This document shows positions 1 through 8,651 of a stretch of DNA of 64,000 bases, piece by piece. This stretch comes from Azospirillum ramasamyi (GTDB lineage Bacteria; Pseudomonadota; Alphaproteobacteria; Azospirillales; Azospirillaceae). The stretch is taken from assembly GCF_003233655.1 (NCBI RefSeq), contig NZ_CP029834.1:1-64000 (forward strand), read 5' to 3'. Position 1 is the stretch's first letter; each line of letters begins with the position of its first letter. The notes beneath the pieces were generated by a model that saw only the letters and a list, made by a program, of their open reading frames with translations, was not told the DNA's origin and searched no databases. A program made the position numbers and the translations under genes.

Positions 1-40
1 TGTTGTTCGGCTCGTTCCAGATCTTGGCGGCTTCGATCAT
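1..40 (-). CDS. 5' end of an unidentified gene, possibly a glycosidase (partial)
   Basis: Only the first 13 codons lie in the window, reading MIEAAKIWNEPNN on the minus strand, with the rest beyond the left edge. The ATG at 40 is preceded by a purine-rich stretch (AAAGGGACCGAGGG) suitable as a ribosome binding site. The gene starts 32 bases after the methyltransferase stop on the same strand, so it is probably the next gene of the leftward operon. The string WNEPN resembles the Asn-Glu-Pro acid/base motif of clan-A glycosidases; finding it this close to the start would be odd for a classical enzyme, so the family guess is weak. Confidence 0.5.
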   Translation of the reverse strand, partial: MIEAAKIWNEPNN

Positions 41-72
41 CCCTCGGTCCCTTTCTTCACGGCGTCCGGTCG

Positions 73-840
73 TTACTTCGGGTTTCTTGGCGGCTGGGCT
101 GGATAGACGGCCCCCGCTTCCGTCGGCCGGTCGACCCGGCGGCAGACATAGACCTCGCGTTCCGGATGCTCGACGATGGCGAAGCCGGCGCTGCGCAGCA
201 TCGCCTCGGCGCAGGCGGCGTTGGGCGCCCACCAGTTGGTCCAGTCGCGGGCGTATTCGTGTTCGATGAAATGCAGCTTCGGATAGCCGGGATCGTCGAA
301 GTGATCCTGCTCGAAGAAGTCGTAGTCGGCGCGCACCGGCGCCACCTCGGCCGAGCCGCGCTGCATCGACTGGAAGATCATAAGATCCCTGGCGACATGG
401 TCGTGGATCAGGTCCAGCGCCAGCAGCGGGTGGCGCAGATGATAGAGCACGCCCATGAACAGCACGACGTCGAAGCTCTCGCCCAGCGAGGCGACGTCGT
501 AGACCGACATCTTGTGGAATTCGATGTCCTGCCCGGTCACTTCGGCGGCGAATTTCGCCTGGGCCAGATAGCGGTCGTCGAAGTCGATGGCGACCACCCG
601 GTCGGCGCCGCGGCGCTTCATCTCGATGGAATAGAAGCCGCCGTTGCAGCCGATGTCGAGCACGGTGCGGCCGGTCAGATCCTTCGGCACCGCATGCTCG
701 AAACGCTTCCACTTCACGTTCGGATAGTCGTTGAGGAAATGGCCGGGTGCCGTGCGCACGCCGTTGAGGTCGATGTTGTGGAACCAGTCGCCGAGCTTTG
801 CGACGCGTTCGCGGATCTGGTCGGCCGTCAGGCTCGTCAT
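73..840 (-). CDS. SAM-dependent methyltransferase of the accessory glycan cluster
   Basis: A 255-residue class I methyltransferase. The SAM-binding motif I is clear at about residues 60-68 (VLDIGCNGG), followed by an acidic residue after the next strand (VVAIDFDD) and a motif IV region FDVVLFMGVLYHLRHP. The start is the ATG at 840, which overlaps the TGA of the phosphatase gene as ATGA; the longer open frame upstream is only phosphatase DNA read in another frame. From memory and unverified, it resembles the 'Rta_06860 family' methyltransferases described from a conserved gene set that also holds B12-binding radical SAM enzymes, which fits its position here. The substrate is unknown; a sugar or cyclitol hydroxyl is my inference from the neighbours. 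Confidence 0.85.
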   Translation of the reverse strand: MTSLTADQIRERVAKLGDWFHNIDLNGVRTAPGHFLNDYPNVKWKRFEHAVPKDLTGRTVLDIGCNGGFYSIEMKRRGADRVVAIDFDDRYLAQAKFAAEVTGQDIEFHKMSVYDVASLGESFDVVLFMGVLYHLRHPLLALDLIHDHVARDLMIFQSMQRGSAEVAPVRADYDFFEQDHFDDPGYPKLHFIEHEYARDWTNWWAPNAACAEAMLRSAGFAIVEHPEREVYVCRRVDRPTEAGAVYPAQPPRNPK

Positions 841-1460
841 GCCGCACCCTCGTTGATGCTGTGGACCTTCAGCCCCCAATCGCCGGCGATCAGGACGCTG
901 CGGGAGGCCGGGCTGATTTCGAATCGTCCGTGGAAGTCGAGCGGCAGCCCCATGGCGTGGGCCAGCGCCGCCTTGATGATGTCGCCATGGCTGACCAGCG
1001 CCAGCGTGCCGCCGGGATGGGCCCGGCGCAGCCGGTCGAGCAATGCCGCGATCCGGGTCTGCGCCTCCGCCATCGACTCTCCCGGAGTCTCGCCCGGAGT
1101 GGGGCGGCCATGGCCGCGCGCCCGGTTCCACAAATCCCAGGCAGGGTCGCCGCGCAGTTCCTCGAACCGCTTGCCGCTCCAGGCGCCGAGGTCGAGTTCG
1201 TTCAGCGCCGGCTCGATGATCGGGGACAGGTCCTGCCGTTCGGCGATGGGGGCGGCGGTCTCGACGGCGCGCTCCAACGGGCTGGACAGCACGGCGGTCA
1301 GGCGCTGGCCCGATCGGTGTTGCGGGGACAGGCGGTCGGCCAGCGCCTCGGCCTCCGCCCGGCCCTGGTCGCTCAGCGTCACGCCAGCCATGCGGCCGCA
1401 CAGCACGGTGCCAAGCCGGTCGTGCGATCCGTGGCGCACCAGGATGAAGATGGTCTCCAT
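837..1460 (-). CDS. Histidine phosphatase (phosphoglycerate mutase-like)
   Basis: A 207-residue member of the histidine phosphatase superfamily. The catalytic RHG motif is at residues 9-11 (LVRHGSH), a glutamate-bearing LNELDLGAWSG segment lies mid-protein, and the second histidine is in the late LVSHGDII motif. These are the conserved residues of enzymes that form a phosphohistidine intermediate. The gene starts 8 bases after the inositol-phosphate synthase stop and its own stop overlaps the methyltransferase start, so the three are one operon. A role removing phosphate from inositol phosphate or from a sugar phosphate in this pathway is inference from context; other members act on alpha-ribazole phosphate or phosphoglycerate. 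Confidence 0.88.
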   Translation of the reverse strand: METIFILVRHGSHDRLGTVLCGRMAGVTLSDQGRAEAEALADRLSPQHRSGQRLTAVLSSPLERAVETAAPIAERQDLSPIIEPALNELDLGAWSGKRFEELRGDPAWDLWNRARGHGRPTPGETPGESMAEAQTRIAALLDRLRRAHPGGTLALVSHGDIIKAALAHAMGLPLDFHGRFEISPASRSVLIAGDWGLKVHSINEGAA

Positions 1461-1468
1461 GCCGCCGC

Positions 1469-2575
1469 TCACATCAGGCGGGTCGGCTTGGTCTCGACCG
1501 GCTCCCCGGCGATGAAGCGCAGCGTGCGCTCCCGTGCCTCGTGGTCGGTGAACTGTTCCGGCGGCGACTTCATGAAGTAGCTGGACGGACCGACCAGCGG
1601 GCCGGCGATGCCGCGGTCGAGCGCCAGCTTGGCGCAGCGCACCGCATCGATGACGATGCCCGCGGAGTTGGGGCTGTCCCAGACCTCCAGCTTCAGCTCC
1701 ACATTCAGCGGCACGCCGCCGAAGCTGGTGCCCTCCAGCCGGATATGCGCCCATTTGCGGTCGGTCAGCCACGGTACATGGTCGCTCGGACCGACATGCA
1801 CGTCTTCCGGGTCGAGCGGCACGTCGAGCTGGCTGGTGACGGCCTGGGTCTTGGAGATCTTCTTCGATTCCAGCCGCTCGCGCTCCAGCATGTTCTTGAA
1901 ATCGGTGTTGCCGCCGAAATTCAGCTGATAGGTGCGGTCCAGCCGCACGCCGCGCTCGCGGAACAGGTTGGCCAGCATGCGGTGGACGATGGTGGCGCCG
2001 ACCTGGCTCTTGATGTCGTCGCCGATGATCGGCAGGCCGCGCTCGGCGAAGCGCCGCGCCCAGACCGGGTTGGAGGCGATGAAGACCGGGATGCAGTTGA
2101 CGAAGGCGCAGCCGGCCTCCAGCGCCTGCTCGGCGTAGAATTCGGTGGCCTGCTGCGAGCCGACCGGCAGGTAGGAGACCAGGATGTCGGTGCCGGTGCG
2201 GCGCAGGGTTTCCGCCACATTCACCGGCCGCCGCTCCGATTCGGGGATGTCGCCGGCAAGGTATTTGCCGATGCCGTCCAGCGTCGGGCCGCGCTCCACC
2301 TGCACGCCGAACTGCGGAGGCTTGGCGAAGCGAATAGTATTATTTGGTGGTGCAAAAATAGCCTCTCCGATATCGAGCCCCACTTTCGATGCTGCAACAT
2401 CGAAGGCAGTAGAAATCTCGATGTCTCCAACGTGATAACCGCCGAGATCGACAGTCATAAGCCCCGGAACTGGCTCATTGGCTTTGGCTTCTGCATAATA
2501 GCATATCCCCTGCACAAAAGATGATGCACAGTTTCCCACGCCCGCGATTGCTACCCGGAGCTTTTTCCCAGTCAC
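1469..2575 (-). CDS. ino1: myo-Inositol-1-phosphate synthase
   Basis: A 368-residue protein of the NAD-dependent inositol-3-phosphate synthase family, which cyclises glucose-6-phosphate. The N-terminal dinucleotide-binding motif is VAIAGVGNCASS (residues 8-19); the family motifs SYLPVGS, NCIPVF, GDDIKSQVGAT and the NFGGNTDF segment are intact. It starts at a GTG (2575) because an in-frame stop lies just upstream; GGGAG is well placed as ribosome binding site. The enzyme is common in actinobacteria and archaea but sporadic in proteobacteria. The first 80 or so codons (about 2330-2575) are visibly AT-richer than the rest and than all neighbours, which suggests a recombination joint. It heads the leftward operon and may supply an inositol acceptor to the glycosyltransferases across the divergent promoter. 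Confidence 0.9.
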   Translation of the reverse strand: MTGKKLRVAIAGVGNCASSFVQGICYYAEAKANEPVPGLMTVDLGGYHVGDIEISTAFDVAASKVGLDIGEAIFAPPNNTIRFAKPPQFGVQVERGPTLDGIGKYLAGDIPESERRPVNVAETLRRTGTDILVSYLPVGSQQATEFYAEQALEAGCAFVNCIPVFIASNPVWARRFAERGLPIIGDDIKSQVGATIVHRMLANLFRERGVRLDRTYQLNFGGNTDFKNMLERERLESKKISKTQAVTSQLDVPLDPEDVHVGPSDHVPWLTDRKWAHIRLEGTSFGGVPLNVELKLEVWDSPNSAGIVIDAVRCAKLALDRGIAGPLVGPSSYFMKSPPEQFTDHEARERTLRFIAGEPVETKPTRLM

Positions 2576-2898
2576 TGAGATCTCCCATCATTAAATGTAA
2601 GTCGTATCACGGAGCGCGGATATTTGTAGGCTTGAAAATGACTCATCGGAAGACCTGTCGTTGGTAGCAAGCCTTTTGGACGGGGTGCGTAAATTTTAAC
2701 GGTGGTGTTAACGTCGGCAATGAAGCTGCTGCAGCTCCGCTGGAGAGTTGCAATTCAACTTTGAAATAAAACCGCACAGGCTGCCCTGGGCAACTTGCGG
2801 GGCCGAGCGGGGGGCTCGCGGCGTCGATGTCCGCAGGCCCTGCCCCTTGCCTCCGCACGTCAACGTCAAGAATCTTTTGAAAATCCTCGGAGGGACTT
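2576..2898. promoter_or_regulatory. Divergent intergenic region between ino1 and the epimerase operon
   Basis: About 320 bases separate the two divergent operons. The half next to ino1 (to about 2760) is much AT-richer than the surrounding genes. No convincing gene is present; short frames here have no ribosome binding site and are not coding-like. Both promoters must lie here, but I cannot place -35/-10 boxes with confidence. A CGGAGGGA ribosome binding site for the rightward operon ends a few bases before the GTG at 2899. Confidence 0.6.
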
Positions 2899-4011
2899 GT
2901 GGGAGAAACCGTTCTCGTCACTGGCGGAGCCGGCTTCATCGGCCGCCATGTCGCCAAGGCCCTGCTTGCCCGCGGCGACCGTGTCCGGGTGCTCGACAGT
3001 CTGATCGAACAGGTGCATCCGACGCGGCGGCGGCCCGACGAACTGGATGCCGAGGTGGACCTGCTGGTCGGCGACGTGCGTGACGACGACATGGTCGCCC
3101 GCGCGCTGGAAGGCGTCGATTCGGTGATCCACCTCGCGGCCGAGGTCGGCGTCGGGCAGAGCATGTATGCGGTCGACCGCTACACCTCGGTGAACGATTA
3201 CGGCACCGCCGTGCTGTTCCAGCGCCTGATCGACAAGCCGGTCCGCCGGGTCGTCGTCGCCTCGTCCATGAGCATCTATGGCGAGGGGCTGTACCGCACC
3301 GCCGACGGCATGCTGATGGAGGATGTCGTCCGCGGCGCCCGCAACCCCGATGGGTCCTGGGATCCGCTCGACCAGCAGGGCCGTCCGCTGGTTCCCGTCC
3401 GCACGCCGGAAAGCAAGCGCCCGGCGCTGAAGTCGGTCTACGCCATCGGCAAATACGTGCAGGAACGGCTGACCCTGACGCTGACCGCGCAATATGGGAT
3501 GGAAGGCTCGGCCCTGCGCCTGTGGAACGCCTATGGGCCGGGGCAGGCGCTGTCGAACCCCTATACCGGCGTGCTGGCGATCTTCGCCTCGCGTATCGCC
3601 AACGGCCAGCGCCCGATGATCTTCGAGGACGGGCAGCAGCGCCGCGACTTCGTCCATGTCCGCGACGTCGCCCGCGCCTTCCTGCTGGCGCTCGACAATC
3701 CGGCCGCCAACGGCGAGGTGTTCAACATCGGCTCCGGCGAGGAACGCACGGTGGAGGAGGTGGCGGTGATGCAGGCCGCCTCCATGGGCCGCGCGGATCT
3801 GTCGCCGGAGATCACCGGCAAGGCGCGCGCCGGCGACATCCGCCACAACATCCCTGATTTGACCAAGGCCCGCACCGTGCTGGGCTATGACCGGAAGGAG
3901 GATTTCTCCGAAGGTCTGGCCGAACTGGCGGAATGGGTCGCCCGGCAGGAGGCGCAGGATCGCGTCGCCGAAGCCCGCCGCGAACTGGAAGAACGGGGTC
4001 TGGTGGCATGA
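2899..4011 (+). CDS. NAD-dependent sugar epimerase/dehydratase (extended SDR)
   Basis: A 370-residue extended short-chain dehydrogenase. The NAD motif GGAGFIGRHV is at the N-terminus, the Ser of SSMSIYGEG precedes the catalytic Tyr181 and Lys185 (YAIGK), and the late motif RDFVHVRDVARA is typical of nucleotide-sugar 4-epimerases. The middle segment and WNAYGPGQALSNPYTG look closest to dTDP-L-rhamnose 4-epimerase or UDP-glucose 4-epimerase types, but substrate cannot be read from sequence. The start is a GTG with the ribosome binding site CGGAGGGA. It is first in a seven-gene rightward operon and overlaps the next gene by ATGA. Confidence 0.88.
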   Translation: MGETVLVTGGAGFIGRHVAKALLARGDRVRVLDSLIEQVHPTRRRPDELDAEVDLLVGDVRDDDMVARALEGVDSVIHLAAEVGVGQSMYAVDRYTSVNDYGTAVLFQRLIDKPVRRVVVASSMSIYGEGLYRTADGMLMEDVVRGARNPDGSWDPLDQQGRPLVPVRTPESKRPALKSVYAIGKYVQERLTLTLTAQYGMEGSALRLWNAYGPGQALSNPYTGVLAIFASRIANGQRPMIFEDGQQRRDFVHVRDVARAFLLALDNPAANGEVFNIGSGEERTVEEVAVMQAASMGRADLSPEITGKARAGDIRHNIPDLTKARTVLGYDRKEDFSEGLAELAEWVARQEAQDRVAEARRELEERGLVA

Positions 4012-5102
4012 GCGGCAGCAAGAACCCGGTCCTGATCACCGGCGGCGCCGGATTCATCGGATCGAACCTTGCCGACCGGCTGGCGTCGGACGGGCATGAC
4101 GTGCTGATCTACGACGCGCTGCGCCGTCCGGGGGTGGAACGGAACCTGCGCTGGCTGCAGGCCCGCCACCCGTCGCGCATCAGCGCCGTCACCGCCGACC
4201 TGCGGGACGAACAGGCGCTGGCCGATGCCGCCAAGGACGCCAAGGCGGTGTTCCATCTGGCCGCCCAGGTCGCGGTGACCACCAGCATGGTCGATCCCAT
4301 CGACGATTTCGAGGTGAACATCCGCGGCACGCTCTCCCTGCTGGAGGCGGTGCGCCATCACAGCCACCGACAAGGCCGGCGCACGCCGGTGATCTTCGCC
4401 AGCACCAACAAGGTCTATGGCGATCTCGCCGACGTGGCTCTGGAACTGGCGGAGGACGCCTATGCGCCGGTCGATCCGTCGATCCGCGCGCATGGCGTGT
4501 CGGAGGCCCGGCCGCTCGACTTCCACACCCCCTATGGCTGCTCGAAGGGCGCGGCGGACCAGTATGTGCTGGATTACGCCCGCAGCTTCGACCTGCCGAC
4601 GGCGGTGCTGCGGATGAGCTGCATCTATGGCCCGCGCCAGATGGGCACGGAGGATCAGGGCTGGGTCGCCCATTTCCTGATCCGCGCGCTGAACGGCGAG
4701 CCGATCACCATCTACGGCGACGGCCGGCAGGTGCGCGACGTGCTGTTCGCCGCCGACGCGGTGCAGGCCTATGTCTCCGCCTGGGAACGGATCGAGCAGG
4801 TGAAGGGCCGCGCCTTCAACCTCGGCGGCGGGGCGGCCAACGCCATCAGCCTGCGCCAGCTGATCGCCCACATCGAATATCTGCTGGGCCGCAAGGTGGA
4901 TGTCGGCTACGGCGACTGGCGGGCCGGCGACCAGCGCTACTACGTGTCTGACACCCGCGCGGTGCATCAGGCGCTGGGGCTGGCCGAGCCGACCGACTGG
5001 AAGCGCGGCGTCGCCCTGCTGGCCGAATGGCTGCGGGCGGAGAAAAGCGGCGTGCCGGAAACGGCTTCCCAGACCCTGTCGCCATCGGTGGAGGCCGCCT
5101 GA
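4008..5102 (+). CDS. NAD-dependent epimerase, CDP-paratose 2-epimerase-like
   Basis: A 364-residue extended SDR. It has GGAGFIGSNL at residues 11-20, STNKVYGD, and the catalytic Tyr176/Lys180 in TPYGCSK; RMSCIYGPRQMG and the GWVAHF segment resemble CDP-tyvelose (CDP-paratose 2-) epimerases. The chosen start is the ATG at 4008, overlapping the previous stop as ATGA, rather than the longer frame from 3933 that runs inside the upstream gene. Two consecutive, non-identical epimerases imply at least two sugar-nucleotide interconversions, or one multi-step conversion, in this pathway. The following gene overlaps by one base (TGATG). Confidence 0.87.
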   Translation: MSGSKNPVLITGGAGFIGSNLADRLASDGHDVLIYDALRRPGVERNLRWLQARHPSRISAVTADLRDEQALADAAKDAKAVFHLAAQVAVTTSMVDPIDDFEVNIRGTLSLLEAVRHHSHRQGRRTPVIFASTNKVYGDLADVALELAEDAYAPVDPSIRAHGVSEARPLDFHTPYGCSKGAADQYVLDYARSFDLPTAVLRMSCIYGPRQMGTEDQGWVAHFLIRALNGEPITIYGDGRQVRDVLFAADAVQAYVSAWERIEQVKGRAFNLGGGAANAISLRQLIAHIEYLLGRKVDVGYGDWRAGDQRYYVSDTRAVHQALGLAEPTDWKRGVALLAEWLRAEKSGVPETASQTLSPSVEAA

Positions 5103-6394
5103 TGAGGGCCGCGCTGGTCAATCCGGCCTGGAGCTTCGACCACAGCATCTATTTCGGATGCCGCGAGGCGCATCTGCCGCTGGAACTGGGATACGGCAAG
5201 GCGCTGCTGGAACAGGCCGGGCACCAGGTGCTGCTGCTGGACGGCGCGCTGGACGGCCTGTCGAACGCCGGGCTGGCGGAGCGGGTCGCCGCCTTCGCCC
5301 CCGACATGACGGTGCTGACCACGGCGCCGACCTACCTGTTCTGGCGCTGCGCCCAGCCGGAGCTGTGGGTGCCGAAGGAGTTCCTGACCGCGCTGGACGG
5401 CCGCGGCGGACGCACCGTCGCGGTCGGGCCGCACGGCTCCACCACCCCGGCGCCGACGCTGGGCAAGCTCGGCGTCGATCTGGTGGTGCGCGGGGAGTGC
5501 GAGGAGATCGTCGCCAGACTGGCGGAGGGCACGGCGCTGGACGACATTCCGGCGCTGGCCTTCCAACGCGATGGCGATCTGGTGGTGACCGGCGGGCCGC
5601 ATGCGGCGCGCTTCACCGATCTGCCGGCGCTGTCCTGGCCGGTGGAATGGCTGCGGCGCCACCCGCACCACCACCACCGCTACGGCACCGAACCGGCCGG
5701 GCCGGGGGCGGAGGTGGAGGCGTCGCGCGGCTGCCCCTACAACTGCAGCTTCTGCGCCAAGATCGACTTCCGCGACCAGTACCGGCGGCGCGACACCGCC
5801 ATCATCCTGGAGGAGATCGACGGGCTGATCGCCGCCGGCGTGCGCTATGTCTATTTCATCGACGAGATCTTCCTGCCCCGGCGCGACTTGCTGGAAGCGC
5901 TGGTGGAAAGGCCGGTCGAGTTCGGCGTGCAGACGCGCATCGATTTGTGGAAGCCGGAGATGCTCGACCTGCTGGGGGCGGCCGGCTGCGTGTCGATCGA
6001 GGCCGGGGTGGAAAGCCTGACCGAGGAAGGCCGCGCCTCGCTCGACAAGAAATGCCGGATGAGCACCGACGATCTGGCCGAGCGGCTGATCCATGCCCGG
6101 CGCAGCGTGCCCTTCGTCCAGGCCAACCTGATCGCCATGGCCGGCGACGATGCCGGCATGGTGAAGTCCTGGCGCGAGAAGCTGCTGGCCGCCGGGGTTT
6201 GGGCCAACGACCCGGTGCCGCTCTACCCCTATCCGGCCTCGCCCGATTACCGCCGCCTGTGGGGCGAGCCGGACGACCGGGCGTGGGAACGGGCGCACGA
6301 GCATTATCTCGGCCAGTTCGACCGCCTGAGCGACATCCAGGAGGACGAGCCCTTGCCGCTGGCGGAACTGGAGGCGGCATGCTCCTGCCGCTGA
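5102..6394 (+). CDS. B12-binding-domain radical SAM protein
   Basis: A 430-residue enzyme with an N-terminal cobalamin-binding-like domain (about residues 1-150) followed by a radical SAM core. The cluster motif is C211-x3-C215-x2-C218 (RGCPYNCSFC). YVYFIDEIFLP and SIEAGVESLTEEG are typical radical SAM core strands. The cobalamin domain lacks an obvious DxHxxG motif, as in many B12 radical SAM enzymes. Such enzymes methylate unactivated carbons or rearrange carbon skeletons. From memory and unverified, the TIGR04295 model describes a B12/radical SAM family in a conserved 'rhizo-twelve' oligosaccharide-type cluster, which would match these neighbours. Its 3' end overlaps the next gene by 16 bases. 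Confidence 0.88.
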   Translation: MRAALVNPAWSFDHSIYFGCREAHLPLELGYGKALLEQAGHQVLLLDGALDGLSNAGLAERVAAFAPDMTVLTTAPTYLFWRCAQPELWVPKEFLTALDGRGGRTVAVGPHGSTTPAPTLGKLGVDLVVRGECEEIVARLAEGTALDDIPALAFQRDGDLVVTGGPHAARFTDLPALSWPVEWLRRHPHHHHRYGTEPAGPGAEVEASRGCPYNCSFCAKIDFRDQYRRRDTAIILEEIDGLIAAGVRYVYFIDEIFLPRRDLLEALVERPVEFGVQTRIDLWKPEMLDLLGAAGCVSIEAGVESLTEEGRASLDKKCRMSTDDLAERLIHARRSVPFVQANLIAMAGDDAGMVKSWREKLLAAGVWANDPVPLYPYPASPDYRRLWGEPDDRAWERAHEHYLGQFDRLSDIQEDEPLPLAELEAACSCR

Positions 6395-7530
6395 CGAGTG
6401 CCCGGAAAATGCTGCCGCCCGCAGACCCCCCCTATGTGCTGATGACGGCCGACAGCGTCGGCGGGGTGTGGACCTATGCGCTGGATCTGGCGCGCGAGCT
6501 GGCGGGGCAGGGGACGCGGGTGACGCTGGCGGTGCTGGGGCCGTCGCCCCACCCCGATCAGGCCGCCGCCGCCGCCGCGGTGGAGGGGCTGGAGCTGATC
6601 GACACCGGGCTGCCGCTCGACTGGACCGCCCCCGACGAAGCGGCGGTGCGCCGCACGGCGGAGGCGCTGGGCGATCTGGCCGCCCGGCTCGGCCCCGATG
6701 TCGTGCATCTGAACAGCCCGGCGCTGGCCGCCGATGCCGGCTTCACCATGCCGGTCGTCGGCGTCTGCCATTCCTGCATGGCGAGCTGGTGGGCGGCGGT
6801 GCGCGGCGGCGGGATGCCGGAGGATTTCCGCTGGCGGACGGAGCTGCTGCGCCGCGGCTATCAGGCCTGCGACGTGCTGGTGGCGCCGAGCGCCGCCTTC
6901 GCCGTGGTGACGGCGGCGCTCTATGGCGTGGCGCCGCCGGTGGTGGTGCGCAACGGGCGCTATGCCCGCAAGGCCGGGCCGCGGCGGGCCGCCATGGGGC
7001 GGGAGCGCTTCGTCTTCACCGCCGGGCGGCTGTGGGATGCGGGCAAGAACGTCGAACTGCTGGACGCGGCGGCGAGGCTGCTGGACGTGCCGGTGTTCGC
7101 CGCGGGGCCGCTGGAAAGCCCGACCGGGCACCGTGTCGGACTGACCCATGCCAAGGCGCTGGGGCGGCTGGACGGCGCGTCGGTCGCCGGCTGGATGGCG
7201 CGGGCGCCGGTCTTCGCCTCCCTGCCGCTCTACGAGCCGTTCGGGCTGACGGTGCTGGAGGCGGCGCAGGCCGGCTGCGCGCTGGTTCTGTCGGACATCG
7301 CCAGCTTCCGCGAGTTATGGGACGGCGCCGCCATCTTCGCCGATCCGGGCGATGCCGAGGCGCTGGCCGCGATGCTGCGCCGGCTGCTCGACGACCCGCT
7401 GGAGGCGCGGCGCCTCGGCACCGCCGCCCGCCGCCGCGCCGCCCGCTATGACATGAACCGGCTCACCGTCGGGATGCTCGACGTCTACCGGTCGGTGACG
7501 CATCCGGTGCGTTCGGAGGTGATCGCGTGA
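6379..7530 (+). CDS. Glycosyltransferase family 4 protein
   Basis: A 383-residue GT-B fold glycosyltransferase. The C-terminal half carries VFTAGRLWDAGKN and the E-x7-E motif of retaining GT4 enzymes (E286 and E294 in LYEPFGLTVLE), which contacts the donor nucleotide-sugar. The N-terminal half contains SVGGVWTYALDLARELAGQG, a usual acceptor-side motif. The start at 6379 has GGAGG just upstream; an ATG at 6409 is also possible and would remove the overlap with the radical SAM gene. The frame continues upstream to 4900 but that part is a shadow of the two previous genes. The stop overlaps the next gene as GTGA. Confidence 0.87.
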   Translation: MLLPLTSARKMLPPADPPYVLMTADSVGGVWTYALDLARELAGQGTRVTLAVLGPSPHPDQAAAAAAVEGLELIDTGLPLDWTAPDEAAVRRTAEALGDLAARLGPDVVHLNSPALAADAGFTMPVVGVCHSCMASWWAAVRGGGMPEDFRWRTELLRRGYQACDVLVAPSAAFAVVTAALYGVAPPVVVRNGRYARKAGPRRAAMGRERFVFTAGRLWDAGKNVELLDAAARLLDVPVFAAGPLESPTGHRVGLTHAKALGRLDGASVAGWMARAPVFASLPLYEPFGLTVLEAAQAGCALVLSDIASFRELWDGAAIFADPGDAEALAAMLRRLLDDPLEARRLGTAARRRAARYDMNRLTVGMLDVYRSVTHPVRSEVIA

Positions 7531-8651
7531 GGATCGTCTATTTCACCCATTCGCTGGCCTCCTGCTGGAACCATGGCAACGCCCATTTCCTGCGCGGGGT
7601 GCTGCGCGACCTGATCGCCCGCGGCCACGACCTGCGGGTGCTGGAACCGGAAGGGGCCTGGAGCCTGCGGAACCTGCTGGCCGACCATGGCGAGGCCGGG
7701 TTGGACGCCTATCGCAGCGCCTATCCCGAGCTGTCCTCGCGCACCATGCCGAAGGGATTCGACGTGGAAGCGGCCTGCGATGGCGCCGATCTGGTGATCG
7801 TCCATGAATGGAACGACCCGGCGCTGGTCGCCGCCGTCGGCGCAGCACGCAAACGCGGCGGGCGCTTCACCCTGCTGTTCTACGACACCCACCACCGCGC
7901 GGTCAGCGATCCTCAGGCGATCAACGCCTTCGATCTGTCCGGCTATGACGGCGTGCTGGCCTTCGGCGAGACGCTCGCCGCGGTCTACCGCCGCTGGGGC
8001 TGGGAGGGCCGCGTCTTCGTCTGGCACGAGGCCGCCGATATCCGCCTGTTCCATCCCCCGGCCGAGGAAGAACCGCGTGAAGGCGCGGTGTGGATCGGCA
8101 ACTGGGGCGACGGCGAGCGGACGGAGGAGCTTGAGCGCTTCCTCTTCGCGCCGGCCGGGGACGCCGGGCTGCCGCTGGAGATCTACGGCGTGCGCTACCC
8201 GAAGGACGCGCTGGCGACGCTGAAGCGCTACGGCATCGCCTACAAGGGCTGGCTGCCGAACGCGCGGGCGCCGGAGATCTTCGCCCGCCGCCGCGTCACC
8301 GTCCATGTGCCGCGCCGCTTCTATGTCGATATGCTGCCGGGCATCCCGACCATCCGCGTGTTCGAGGCGCTGGCCTGCGGCATCCCGCTGGTGAGCGCGC
8401 CGTGGAGCGATGCGGAAGGGCTGTTCCGCCCCGGCCGCGACTTCCTGTTCGCCCGCGACGGCGCCGAGATGGCCGCCCAACTGCGCGCCGTCGACCAGGA
8501 CGAGGGGCTGCGCGCCGAGCTGGTCCGCAACGGGCTGGAGACGATCCGCGTCCGCCACACCTGCGCCCATCGCGTCGACGAGCTGCTGTCCATCGTCGGC
8601 GGCCTGCGCGGCGATCAAGAAGAACCGGTCCTTGAGGAGTCCGCCCGATGA
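7527..8651 (+). CDS. CgeB-like glycosyltransferase, copy 1
   Basis: A 374-residue GT-B protein of the CgeB/glyco_trans_1_2 type. The N-terminus has SLASCWNHGNAHFLRG and RGHDLRVLEPEGAW; the C-terminal half ends in the domain signature TIRVFEALACGIPLVSAPW. It starts at a GTG overlapping the upstream stop (GTGA) and overlaps the next gene by ATGA. Copies 2 and 3 follow immediately and share the N-terminal pattern Ser-Leu-x-Ser-x-Trp-x-Asn-Gly, so the three arose by duplication and divergence. Donor and acceptor are unknown. Confidence 0.83.
   Translation: MRIVYFTHSLASCWNHGNAHFLRGVLRDLIARGHDLRVLEPEGAWSLRNLLADHGEAGLDAYRSAYPELSSRTMPKGFDVEAACDGADLVIVHEWNDPALVAAVGAARKRGGRFTLLFYDTHHRAVSDPQAINAFDLSGYDGVLAFGETLAAVYRRWGWEGRVFVWHEAADIRLFHPPAEEEPREGAVWIGNWGDGERTEELERFLFAPAGDAGLPLEIYGVRYPKDALATLKRYGIAYKGWLPNARAPEIFARRRVTVHVPRRFYVDMLPGIPTIRVFEALACGIPLVSAPWSDAEGLFRPGRDFLFARDGAEMAAQLRAVDQDEGLRAELVRNGLETIRVRHTCAHRVDELLSIVGGLRGDQEEPVLEESAR

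Noticed and set aside
4900..6378. A long open frame joining the two epimerases and the radical SAM gene to the GT4 gene
   Set aside because: This part is the shifted frame of proven genes; its translation is Arg/Gly/Ala-rich and has no motifs. Only the part from 6379 is a protein.
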